From Spirochaetaceae bacterium (GTDB lineage: Bacteria > Spirochaetota > Spirochaetia > Treponematales > Breznakiellaceae), in NCBI GenBank assembly GCA_031258625.1, contig JAIRMO010000044.1, forward strand, positions 1-5,420: DNA of 5,420 bases, written 5' to 3'. Each line of letters starts with the position of its first letter. Position 1 is the stretch's first letter. Positions 1 through 4,895 of the stretch are shown here, in pieces. A program made the position numbers and the translations under genes. The notes beneath the pieces were generated by a model. The model had not been told where the DNA came from and ran no database searches. It was given only the letters and a program-made list of their open reading frames with translations.

Positions 1-103
1 GAGCGGCGGGGTATTGAAGATTTCTCCTTGAAATCTTTGCGTATGCGGGGGAACATATCCCCCACACCCCCAGAATCACGCCGCAGAGCGGCGGGGAATT
101 AAA
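1..103. repeat. Intergenic repeat and palindrome cluster with GAGCGGCGGGG direct repeats
   Basis: GAGCGGCGGGG occurs at 1-11 and 86-96. The next seven bases are also similar (TATTGAA versus AATTAAA), so 16 of 18 positions match at an 85-base offset. The second copy is preceded by GCCGC at 80-84, giving a GCCGC-AGA-GCGGC hairpin (80-92); the first copy may be the right part of the same element cut by the window edge. Between them lie two more perfect inverted repeats: AAGATTT/AAATCTT (17-23, 31-37, 7-base loop) and GGGGGA/TCCCCC (47-52, 58-63, 5-base loop). A related palindrome, GCCGC-AA-GCGGC, sits upstream of rnhA at 3648-3659. I see no gene here. A dispersed intergenic repeat is likely, but its function is unknown. 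Confidence 0.5.
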
Positions 104-115
104 CCCATAGAGATT

Positions 116-147
116 AAAAAAAATCGCGCGGGGCGCCGGACGCGCCC
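116..147 (-). terminator. Intrinsic terminator of the lipoprotein-LysM operon
   Basis: Read on the minus strand, directly after the LysM stop codon, the sequence forms GGGCGC-GTCCG-GCGCCC (plus 142-147 with 131-136). A competing GCGCG/CGCGC pairing exists (141-145 with 126-130). A run of eight T follows (plus A8 at 116-123). In the second pairing the T tract begins two bases after the stem, which fits a Rho-independent terminator. It closes the minus-strand operon. Confidence 0.6.
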
Positions 148-990
148 TTAACGCAGGGGCGTATAGCTGCGGTTGGGGTCCCACATACCCTGCCGGGTTT
201 CACCCTGGACGCGGGGAATATCCAGCACCATACCGGGGTAAATCAAGTCGGGGTTATTGGGTTCGGGCATCCTGGCCCGGTTCGCGTCATAGAGCAGCCG
301 CCACTTGGTGGGATCCCCGTAGGCCCAGGGCCGGCCCGCGATGTTCCACAAACAGTCCCTCGAAACGGCCCAGGGTCTGACCGTATATTGGGAGGGCAGC
401 GCCTGGGTAACGTCCGGGGCCGGAGACGGCGGGGCCGCAATCTGGGGGGGCGGGACCGATTCCTTGGGAGGGGCGTCGGTTACCTGGGCCAGGGCGTTGA
501 TAACCTGGCGGGCCGCCTCTATGGCCTGGTCCCACTCCTCGGCGTTCCTGAAAACAAGGGCCGCGTTATAGAAATTCTCCGCCCTGCCGAATTCGGCGGG
601 GTACCGGGCGGCGGCCCCCACGGATTTGGCCCAGTTAAAACGGTTCCGGGCGGCGGTAATGGCGTTTTCGGTTTCCCGGATCTTTAATTGGAGGAGTATG
701 TATTCGTCGGACAACCGGGCATACCGGATGGCTTCGGCGGCATATTCGGCGGAGGCGTCATAATCGCCGTACTCAAAGGTCTCCTGGGCCATGGCGGTAA
801 ACCGCTTGCTCTCAAGAAAATACCGGTTGTTACGGATACCGCCGGGCAGAATCGGCGCGGCATCCGAAGAAGCCGCATCGGCCATTACCGCAAGGGGGAT
901 AAAAAGGGGCAGATCAGGAAAATTCAGGGTAAAGCCCGTTTGGGCGCCCCAGACCATCAAGGCCGCTAAACAGGATATTCCTCGTTTCAT
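148..990 (-). CDS. Secreted LysM-domain protein with helical repeat region
   Basis: A 280-residue envelope protein that probably binds peptidoglycan. The N-terminus (MKRGISCLAALMVWGA) is basic then hydrophobic and reads as a signal peptide, possibly long, with a cleavage site near VMADA-AS at residues 36-41. Residues about 55-170 are alpha-helical, with two similar segments ending GDYDASAEYAAEAIRYA and EEWDQAIEAARQVINAL, reminiscent of TPR or DUF4398-type repeats. A Pro/Ala-rich linker (about 173-200) leads to a C-terminal LysM at about 202-259, recognisable by YTVRPW, DCLWNIA, W-RLLYDAN and LIYPGMVLDIP. LysM domains bind N-acetylglucosamine-containing glycans such as peptidoglycan. The ATG overlaps the upstream lipoprotein stop codon as ATGA, and AAGGAG lies 7 bases before it (plus 998-1003), so translational coupling is likely. 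No enzymatic domain is visible, so a structural or scaffold role is inferred. Confidence 0.85.
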   Translation of the reverse strand: MKRGISCLAALMVWGAQTGFTLNFPDLPLFIPLAVMADAASSDAAPILPGGIRNNRYFLESKRFTAMAQETFEYGDYDASAEYAAEAIRYARLSDEYILLQLKIRETENAITAARNRFNWAKSVGAAARYPAEFGRAENFYNAALVFRNAEEWDQAIEAARQVINALAQVTDAPPKESVPPPQIAAPPSPAPDVTQALPSQYTVRPWAVSRDCLWNIAGRPWAYGDPTKWRLLYDANRARMPEPNNPDLIYPGMVLDIPRVQGETRQGMWDPNRSYTPLR

Positions 991-2108
991 AGGGTGTCTC
1001 CTTCCAGAATAATTTCGGCGTCCCGGGCGTTTTCATCGCTTTCGATCACCTTTTCTTCCGCTTCCCGTATGGCATCCTCGGCCAGCCGGCGTTTTTCCCG
1101 GGCGGCGTCCCGGACCGTAATGAACCGGGATTCCGCCTGGGTATACCGGGTTACCGCTTCGGCAAACTGCCGGTTGGAAAATGAGACATCCCCCTGTTTA
1201 AGGATCTCCGTGGCGGCGTCGTAGTCCTTTTTCAGGGCCACATGGGCCTTGAGGGCATAGGCGTCCTCTTGTACCTTGGCCGCGGCGGCTCCGTGTTCGG
1301 AGGCAAAGGTTTCCCATCCAATGTCCAAGACCAGGGAATACCAGAGCCTCGCCTGCTCCGCCTTGTTCCGGGCCTCTGGTATATGGCCGGCGTCGTAACC
1401 GGAAACGGCGGCGCGGCTTATCGTATCGGCAAATTCAAAATTAACGGGCTCATACTTGACAAAATCACGGGCCACAATTTCCCGCCGGGTGGTATAGGCC
1501 CCCAAGCCGGCTTCCAGGGCCTTATACATATCCACGGCGGTAAACGCCGAAGCCGCCGCCGGATAATAGTCCTCGGCATCGTATTGGGATACGGCCTTTT
1601 CCACCATAGCGTCCGCCGCCCGGAGGCGGTCCGGGGTAATACGCTCGGCTCCGGCTTTTACCGCCCCTTCCCGGGCGGCGCGTATCTCTTGTTCCCGGTC
1701 CGCCGCATAGCGGGGCAGGCACTTCCGGGCAAGGTCATCAAAGGCCTTCGCAACGGCCCGGTAGGTTTCGGCGGCGGCCCGGAATTCCCCTAAGGTAGCG
1801 GACGCCGGTTCGCCCAGGGACTGGTACTGCCCTTCCGCCGTTTCCCAATCCCGGGGGAAATACCGGGGGCTTTCAATATCAACCGCCTGGGTCCGGGATG
1901 CCTCGACCTGGGCTCTTGCCGCTTCCAGGGCGTCAATCGCCGCTTGATCCGGCGGCCCCTTTCCGGGATCCGCCGGGGAGGGGGCCGCCGGGGACTCCGG
2001 CGTTGCCGCGGGAGGAGCCGCTTCGGGAGCCGGGGTTGTTTTACAGGAAATAAGGGCCGCGGCGATCAAAATTCCTACCCAAGAGATAATCTTATATCCG
2101 TTTCTCAT
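987..2108 (-). CDS. Lipoprotein with alpha-helical (TPR/DUF4398-like) repeats
   Basis: A 373-residue predicted lipoprotein. I chose the ATG at 2106-2108 over an upstream in-frame TTG (2154-2156): it is preceded by GAGGGG at a spacing of about 10 bases, and it places a proper signal peptide at the N-terminus. The signal is MRNGYK, a hydrophobic core (IISWVGILIAAA), then the lipobox LISC with acylated Cys22. A Pro/Ala-rich tether spans about 25-52. The rest is helical, with recurrent Ala/Tyr-rich hairpins (about 58-125, 160-200, 225-260, 290-330; for example DYYPAAASAFTAVDMY and RQFAEAVTRYTQAESRF) and a charged coiled-coil tail at 333-366. It is the first gene of a two-gene operon with the LysM protein, which it overlaps by 4 bases. 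Both proteins carry a P-x-x-[FW]-x-x-A-E-x-x-Y-like motif, suggesting related repeat folds. A periplasm-facing anchored adaptor is inferred. No specific function is recognised. Confidence 0.82.
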   Translation of the reverse strand: MRNGYKIISWVGILIAAALISCKTTPAPEAAPPAATPESPAAPSPADPGKGPPDQAAIDALEAARAQVEASRTQAVDIESPRYFPRDWETAEGQYQSLGEPASATLGEFRAAAETYRAVAKAFDDLARKCLPRYAADREQEIRAAREGAVKAGAERITPDRLRAADAMVEKAVSQYDAEDYYPAAASAFTAVDMYKALEAGLGAYTTRREIVARDFVKYEPVNFEFADTISRAAVSGYDAGHIPEARNKAEQARLWYSLVLDIGWETFASEHGAAAAKVQEDAYALKAHVALKKDYDAATEILKQGDVSFSNRQFAEAVTRYTQAESRFITVRDAAREKRRLAEDAIREAEEKVIESDENARDAEIILEGDTL

Positions 2109-2188
2109 GAATTCAATACCCCTCAATCTATAATATCCGAAGCAATTCAAAATCAACCGAATGGTGAAACCGACTCATCTTATAAACC

Positions 2189-2217
2189 AGTATACCCCTC
2201 TTTTTTTCTATAGGCAA
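2189..2217 (-). promoter_or_regulatory. Sigma70-type promoter for the lipoprotein-LysM operon
   Basis: On the minus strand TTGCCT (plus 2212-2217; 4 of 6 to TTGACA) is followed after exactly 17 bases by TATACT (plus 2189-2194; 5 of 6 to TATAAT). The predicted start is near 2182, giving a leader of about 75 bases before the ATG at 2108. The spacer contains an A7 run. A weaker TATTAT/TATAGA box exists nearer the gene (about 2126-2135) without a good -35. Confidence 0.5.
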
Positions 2218-2368
2218 GATAAAAATTACCTTTGGCTTTTACCCCCTGGTCAAAGGACCGGGCACAAAAGGTCAAGGCATCCCGGTTCTCCTGGGCCTCC
2301 GGTCAGGATCTTAAATCATAATTCCGCGGAGCCGCAAATTGGGGGCTGGCCTTATATACAAAATTAGG

Positions 2369-2374
2369 TATAAT
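2369..2374 (+). promoter_or_regulatory. Consensus -10 box upstream of the PC4-like gene
   Basis: A perfect TATAAT with an A/T-rich upstream flank but no convincing -35 (the best at spacing 16-17 matches 3 of 6 or fewer). It lies about 155 bases before the PC4-like start codon and is the best plus-strand promoter candidate in the 2109-2530 gap. If used, it gives a leader of roughly 150 bases containing the hairpin at 2457-2483. Confidence 0.35.
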
Positions 2375-2456
2375 GAACACAATAAAGCAACGGGGTTCTT
2401 CAATCTTTCCAAAGAGAGTTCTAAAATTTGAAAGCGGCTCCTATGAAACGTTCAAA

Positions 2457-2483
2457 ACCTGGGGCTTTGAAACAGCCCCGGGT
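2457..2483 (+). other. 10-bp hairpin in the leader of the PC4-like gene
   Basis: ACCTGGGGCT (2457-2466) pairs with AGCCCCGGGT (2474-2483) around a TTGAAAC loop. Nine pairs are Watson-Crick and one is a G-T wobble. No T tract follows, so a terminator is unlikely. A second AGCCCC at 2492-2497 could compete for the left arm, so alternative folding before the ribosome site at 2522-2525 is possible but unproven. Confidence 0.4.
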
Positions 2484-2516
2484 TATACCGGAGCCCCTGG
2501 TTTTACGGGCGCCCCG
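2463..2516 (+). repeat. 18-bp imperfect tandem repeat encoding GFETAP-GYTGAP-GFTGAP in one frame
   Basis: Units at 2481-2498 and 2499-2516 are aligned 18-mers with four differences. Three fall at third codon positions and are silent (ACC/ACG, GGA/GGC, CCT/CCG); the fourth is TAT/TTT (Tyr/Phe). The preceding 18 bases encode GFETAP, a weaker third unit. The frame is open from an ATG at 2373 to a stop at 2556-2558 (61 codons), but it lacks a clear ribosome site, its ATG overlaps the -10 box, and it runs 28 bases into the PC4-like gene. It may be a relic of coding sequence or a simple DNA repeat. Confidence 0.4.
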
Positions 2517-2530
2517 AATTCGAGGTACTT

Positions 2531-2764
2531 ATGCCGGACATCACCTATGATATTTTAAAAACCTACGGTATCCTTTCCGAAGAAAAGGGAGGCTGGAAAA
2601 AAGAGCTGAACCTGGTCTCCTGGAACGGCCGGACTCCAAAATTCGACCTGAGGGACTGGGCGCCGGGGCACGAAAAAATGGGGAAGGGCATCACCCTTAC
2701 TAAAGAAGAAGCAGCAAAACTGATGGAGTGTTTATCCCTTGCCCTGAACGGCCGGGAATATTAG
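2531..2764 (+). CDS. YdbC/DUF2128 family PC4-like ssDNA-binding protein
   Basis: A 77-residue protein of the PC4-like family exemplified by Lactococcus YdbC (DUF2128). The family signature spans about residues 20-57: GWKKELNLVSWNGR, then PKFDLRDWAP and HEKMGKGITL. This corresponds to the curved beta-sheet of the PC4 fold, and the C-terminal TKEEAAKLMECLSLAL forms the helix used for dimerisation in the family. Family members bind single-stranded DNA without sequence specificity, and roles in transcription, replication or repair have been proposed. The length is normal for the family. The start is supported by GAGG at 2522-2525, 5 bases before the ATG. The gene stands alone, divergent from the lipoprotein operon and convergent with rnhA. 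Its stop codon lies at the edge of a GC-rich inverted repeat (2763-2809). Family assignment is by motif recognition; the cellular role is inferred. Confidence 0.85.
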   Translation: MPDITYDILKTYGILSEEKGGWKKELNLVSWNGRTPKFDLRDWAPGHEKMGKGITLTKEEAAKLMECLSLALNGREY

Positions 2765-2826
2765 GGGCCTGTATTCCGGTTGTATTTGAGGGGATAGCCC
2801 AAGGCCCCTCCCCCCCCCAAGGGCCT
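2763..2826 (+). repeat. GC-rich overlapping inverted repeats with a C9 tract after the PC4-like gene
   Basis: AGGGGCCT (2763-2770), which includes the last two stop-codon bases, is perfectly complementary to AGGCCCCT (2802-2809). Competing stems are GAGGGG/CCCCTC (2788-2793, 2805-2810) and AGGCCC/GGGCCT (2802-2807, 2821-2826). A run of nine C (2810-2818) lies in the loop of the last. No T tract follows. This could be a 3' end structure of the mRNA, and the C tract is a potential slippage site outside any gene. Confidence 0.4.
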
Positions 2827-2844
2827 AAACAGCGAGAACCCGCC

Positions 2845-2872
2845 CTTGCCGCGAAGCGAGCTGTACGGCAAG
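2845..2872. repeat. Palindrome CTTGCCG/CGGCAAG
   Basis: A perfect 7-bp inverted repeat (2845-2851, 2866-2872) enclosing a CGC-GAA-GCG mini-hairpin. The inner GCGAAGC is shared with the tandem repeat upstream of groEL (5080-5111), suggesting a common intergenic motif. No T tract adjoins it. It lies in the 2765-3060 gap, where no gene was found. Confidence 0.4.
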
Positions 2873-2886
2873 CCGCGCGGTATCCC

Positions 2887-2932
2887 AGGGGAGCGCTGAT
2901 TTATTCAATCGAGAATAAATCAGCGCTCCTCT
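2887..2932 (+). terminator. 20-bp near-perfect hairpin, likely terminator of the PC4-like gene (hairpin copy 1)
   Basis: Arms 2887-2906 and 2913-2932 pair over 20 positions with one G-T wobble (2889-2930) and a six-base AATCGA loop. T6 (2940-2945) begins seven bases after the stem on the plus strand, so it can act as an intrinsic terminator, although the gap before the T run is longer than ideal. It is homologous to the hairpin at 2979-3019. Confidence 0.5.
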
Positions 2933-2948
2933 AATGTGGTTTTTTCGC

Positions 2949-2967
2949 CGTTTTTCGTAGAAAAACG
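2949..2967. repeat. Small hairpin CGTTTTTC-GTA-GAAAAACG
   Basis: A perfect 8-bp inverted repeat with a 3-base loop, lying between the two larger homologous hairpins. Read on the minus strand it is part of the T-rich stretch that follows the 2979-3019 hairpin. Confidence 0.4.
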
Positions 2968-2978
2968 AGAAAAATAAT

Positions 2979-3019
2979 AGGGCAGCGGTGGTTAGCGTCA
3001 CGTTAATCAGCGTTGCCCT
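2979..3019. terminator. 19-position hairpin downstream of rnhA (hairpin copy 2)
   Basis: Arms 2979-2997 and 3001-3019 close a TCA loop with 15 Watson-Crick pairs, three G-T wobbles and one G-G mismatch on the plus strand; an outer T2978-A3020 pair is possible. On the minus strand it is followed by the T-rich TATTATTTTTCTCG and lies 41 bases past the rnhA stop, so it can terminate rnhA even though the wobbles become A-C mismatches there. It matches the 2887-2932 hairpin in both arms. Confidence 0.5.
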
Positions 3020-3060
3020 AGTTTGAACGGAGGCTCCTTCGATTTGACCGGACCGGGGTC

Positions 3061-3618
3061 TTAGAAGGAAAGGTACCGCTGACTGCCGCCTCTCCCGCCG
3101 CCTTTTTCACCCAGGAGGGAGGCGACGGCCCGCCTGGTCATCTGGTCACAACGCTCGTTATATCTATTCCCCGCGTGTCCCTTAACCCATTGCCAGTCAA
3201 TCAGGAAATTTGCCGCCAATTCGTCCAACCGCTCCCATAGGTCCCGGTTTTTTACCGGCTTCCGTTCCCCGGTGCGCCAGCCGTTCCGCTTCCAGGATTT
3301 TATCCAGGCGCTCATTCCCTTTTGAACATACTGTGAATCGGTAAACACCGTAACATCCTGAGGGGGAAGTCTCAGCGTTGATAAAGCTTTTAGCGACTCC
3401 AGGGCGGCGGTTAATTCCATACGGTTGTTGGTAGTATCAAATTCCGCGCCGTAATTTTCGGTGATAATTTCCCCTTCTTCTTTCGTAGTCCGGGGGGAAG
3501 TCTGAAGACGACTCCTGTTTTCTTTATTCGGGCTGTTGCCCCGAATAATCATATAAGCCCAGCCGCCCGGGCCAGGATTCCCCGAACAACCCCCATCGGT
3601 ATAGATTTTTATGCCCAT
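3061..3618 (-). CDS. rnhA: Ribonuclease HI
   Basis: A 185-residue RNase HI, which cuts the RNA strand of RNA:DNA hybrids (R-loops, primers, misinserted ribonucleotides) using two metal ions in the cytoplasm. Catalytic residues are visible: Asp8 in YTDGGCSGNPGPGG, Glu68 in TTNNRMEL, Asp94 in FTDSQYV, His148 in VKGHAGN and Asp158 in NERCDQM. The basic handle region (WIKSWKRNGWRTGERKPVKNRDLW, about 105-128) binds the hybrid. The protein is longer than typical ~155-residue bacterial enzymes because of an insertion of about 22 residues between the first Asp and the Glu (roughly 27-58, polar and charged) and a Gly-rich tail (170-185). The ATG follows AAGGA with a short spacing. It is convergent with the PC4-like gene and separately spaced from the oxidoreductase behind it. 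Confidence 0.96.
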   Translation of the reverse strand: MGIKIYTDGGCSGNPGPGGWAYMIIRGNSPNKENRSRLQTSPRTTKEEGEIITENYGAEFDTTNNRMELTAALESLKALSTLRLPPQDVTVFTDSQYVQKGMSAWIKSWKRNGWRTGERKPVKNRDLWERLDELAANFLIDWQWVKGHAGNRYNERCDQMTRRAVASLLGEKGGGRGGSQRYLSF

Positions 3619-3647
3619 TACATTTCCTTAAAAAAATAACTCTCCCC

Positions 3648-3679
3648 GCCGCAAGCGGCCGGATTTTTGGGTATTACCC
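3648..3679. promoter_or_regulatory. Two palindromes upstream of rnhA
   Basis: GCCGC-AA-GCGGC (3648-3659) and GGGTA-T-TACCC (3669-3679) lie 30-61 bases before the rnhA start codon. On the minus strand the first is followed by GGGGAGAGTTATTTTTTT, so it is terminator-like, yet it lies within the probable rnhA leader. The second contains a TAATAC -10-like box on the minus strand without a good -35. An operator or attenuator role is possible but not demonstrated. The first resembles the palindrome at 80-92. Confidence 0.3.
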
Positions 3680-3716
3680 CTTTGAATAAACAATAAAACG
3701 CTGTTTTTTGGATTTG

Positions 3717-3755
3717 GAGGCTTTTTCAAAATTCGGCTGGTTTTAAAAAAGCCTC
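3717..3755 (-). terminator. 15-bp inverted repeat after the oxidoreductase gene
   Basis: GAGGCTTTTTCAAAA (3717-3731) pairs with TTTTAAAAAAGCCTC (3741-3755) around a 9-base loop. The single non-Watson-Crick position is a U-G wobble in minus-strand RNA (A-C mismatch on the plus strand). It begins five bases after the oxidoreductase stop. No T tract follows the stem on the minus strand; instead the T-rich part is inside the stem, so it is an atypical terminator or a 3' stabilising structure. Confidence 0.45.
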
Positions 3756-3760
3756 TTGGG

Positions 3761-4759
3761 TTAAAATTTTTGTACCGGTTCCCATTTTCCCGAATTCGCG
3801 GAGGCAAAAAGGGCGTCCAAGACGGCCATATTGGCTATTCCATCGGATACGGGAATCGGCGCTCCGGTTTTGTTGATGATGGCTTCCGCAAAGGCGTCAA
3901 ATTCCAGCAGGTACTGATCGGCTATTTCGGTCTCTACCAGCCGTTCCCCGACGGCGGTGGAGACCGATACCCGTCCGGGATAATCCCCGTACATGTTAAA
4001 GGGCAATTCCACCGTAAGGCAGCCGCCGGTTCCCAGGGCGGTAACCTTCTGACGGGGGAAAATTTGGGTGCCCACGGTGAAGGAGGAACTCCGCCCCTCC
4101 CCAAAGTCAAGCAGCGCCCCTGCCAGGATATCCACCCGGGAGGAAGGATCCCGGAGGAGTTTACAGATCACCCCCTGGGGTTCCGCCCCCTGGAGGAGCC
4201 GGGCGGTGGAGACCATGTAGCAGCCTATATCCAATATACCGCCCCCGCCGTAGGCGGAGATATTCCGGATATTGGCGGGATCGGTATTGTTATAGGTAAA
4301 AATCCCCTGGGTTATCAAAACCTTTCCCAATTCCCCGGATTTAACAATTTCGGCGGCCCGGATCCATTGGGGGTGGAAGCGGTACATAAAGGCCTCCATC
4401 ACCAGGACCCCCTTCTTCCGACAGTACTCCGCCGCATCCGCCGCGTCCCGGGCGGTGAGCCCCAGGGGTTTTTCACAGAGGATGGGCTTTCCCGCATCGG
4501 CGGCTTTTTTGATGTATTCCCCGTGGAGGTGATTCGGCAGGGGGCAATAAACAAAATCCACCTGGGGATCCGCCAGCAGCTTCTCGTAGGAGTCATAGGC
4601 CACGGCAAAATTCCAGAATTCGGCGTACTCCCCGGCCTTGGCGGCGTTCCGGGAAGCGACGGCATAGGGTTCAACCAACAGGGACGATTTAAGGGCAACC
4701 CCGACCCGCAACGCATAATGGGCCGAACAACCCAGCACCCCCATTCGTAATTTTTCCAT
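3761..4759 (-). CDS. Gfo/Idh/MocA family NAD(P)-dependent oxidoreductase
   Basis: A 332-residue cytoplasmic dehydrogenase. The N-terminal Rossmann domain begins GVLGCSAHYALR (residues 7-18; this family's variant of GxGxxA). The FVYCPLPNHLHGEYIKKAADAGKPILCEKPLG segment (69-100) carries the EKP motif with Lys97, which contacts cofactor and substrate. MEAFMYRFHPQW (121-132) and GGGGILDIGCY (171-181) follow, with Asp177; Tyr181 stands where many family members have His, as in dihydrodiol dehydrogenase, glucose-fructose oxidoreductase and xylose dehydrogenase relatives. The substrate is therefore likely a sugar, inositol or related polyol, but it cannot be assigned. The length is normal for the family. 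AAGGAGG (plus 4769-4775) sits 9 bases before the ATG, a very strong ribosome site. It appears monocistronic, with its own promoter and operator-like repeats upstream, and is divergent from groEL. Confidence 0.92.
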   Translation of the reverse strand: MEKLRMGVLGCSAHYALRVGVALKSSLLVEPYAVASRNAAKAGEYAEFWNFAVAYDSYEKLLADPQVDFVYCPLPNHLHGEYIKKAADAGKPILCEKPLGLTARDAADAAEYCRKKGVLVMEAFMYRFHPQWIRAAEIVKSGELGKVLITQGIFTYNNTDPANIRNISAYGGGGILDIGCYMVSTARLLQGAEPQGVICKLLRDPSSRVDILAGALLDFGEGRSSSFTVGTQIFPRQKVTALGTGGCLTVELPFNMYGDYPGRVSVSTAVGERLVETEIADQYLLEFDAFAEAIINKTGAPIPVSDGIANMAVLDALFASANSGKWEPVQKF

Positions 4760-4778
4760 ACCCGCATTCCTCCTTAAT

Positions 4779-4838
4779 TATGGGGAACACTCCCCATAGT
4801 ACGTTGTTTATGGGTATAATGCAGAGAATTTCCCATAA
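4779..4838. promoter_or_regulatory. Putative operator: inverted repeats of TATGGG/CCCATA
   Basis: A perfect palindrome TATGGGGA-ACAC-TCCCCATA lies at 4779-4798. A second pair, TTATGGG (4808-4814) and CCCATAA (4832-4838), is separated by 17 bases. The second pair brackets the -10 and spacer of the oxidoreductase promoter; the first lies between the predicted start site and the ribosome site. Further CCCATA copies are at 4857-4862 and 4963-4968. This arrangement is typical of repressor binding, but no regulator gene is in the window. Confidence 0.5.
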
Positions 4839-4844
4839 TGTCAA
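4816..4844 (-). promoter_or_regulatory. Sigma70-type promoter of the oxidoreductase gene
   Basis: On the minus strand a perfect TTGACA (plus 4839-4844) is followed after exactly 17 bases by CATTAT (plus 4816-4821; 4 of 6). The predicted start is near 4809, so the leader is about 50 bases. CCCATA/TATGGG half-sites lie in the spacer next to the -35 and just after the -10. Confidence 0.6.
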
Positions 4845-4866
4845 ATCCGCGCGTTGCCCATATAAT
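4838..4866 (+). promoter_or_regulatory. Candidate plus-strand promoter towards groEL
   Basis: ATGTCA (4838-4843; 4 of 6) is spaced 17 bases from a perfect TATAAT (4861-4866). Its -35 overlaps the -35 of the oxidoreductase promoter on the other strand, so the two would be back to back and mutually exclusive. Start would be near 4873, inside the palindrome at 4870-4883, with a leader of about 280 bases to groEL. TATTAT boxes nearer groEL (4955-4960, 5012-5017, 5058-5063) lack good -35 partners. Confidence 0.35.
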
Positions 4867-4869
4867 CCC

Positions 4870-4889
4870 CGGGCCGCGGCCCGTTTTTT
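4870..4889 (+). terminator. Terminator-like perfect palindrome plus T6 upstream of groEL
   Basis: CGGGCCGCGGCCCG (4870-4883) is fully self-complementary and is followed at once by six T (4884-4889). It has the form of an intrinsic terminator on the plus strand, yet no plus-strand gene precedes it. It could stop stray transcription into groEL, or attenuate a groEL transcript starting further left (a TATAAT lies at 4815-4820). Confidence 0.5.
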
Positions 4890-4895
4890 CGCTTA

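Noticed and set aside
1242..1793. 183-codon plus-strand open frame inside the lipoprotein gene
   Set aside because: Antisense shadow with a Gly-rich composition, no ribosome site, and lying fully within a gene with signal peptide and lipobox.
2109..2156. Upstream TTG start extending the lipoprotein by 16 residues
   Set aside because: It would bury the signal peptide behind MILNCFGYYRLRGIEF and lacks a ribosome site; the ATG at 2108 gives a standard lipoprotein N-terminus.
2161..2367. 68-codon open frame in the gap before the PC4-like gene
   Set aside because: No ribosome site, low-complexity Pro/Gly-rich product, and overlap with the minus-strand promoter of the lipoprotein operon.
2979..3019. 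tRNA-like GGTTAGCG stretch near GGGC/GCCC ends
   Set aside because: The total length is only about 41 bases, folding as one long hairpin; no anticodon or T arm is present.
3770..4750. 326-codon open frame on the plus strand antisense to the oxidoreductase
   Set aside because: It is the mirror of a well-recognised Gfo/Idh/MocA gene with a strong ribosome site. The antisense product is Gly/Pro-rich with no family resemblance, as expected from GC-biased third positions.
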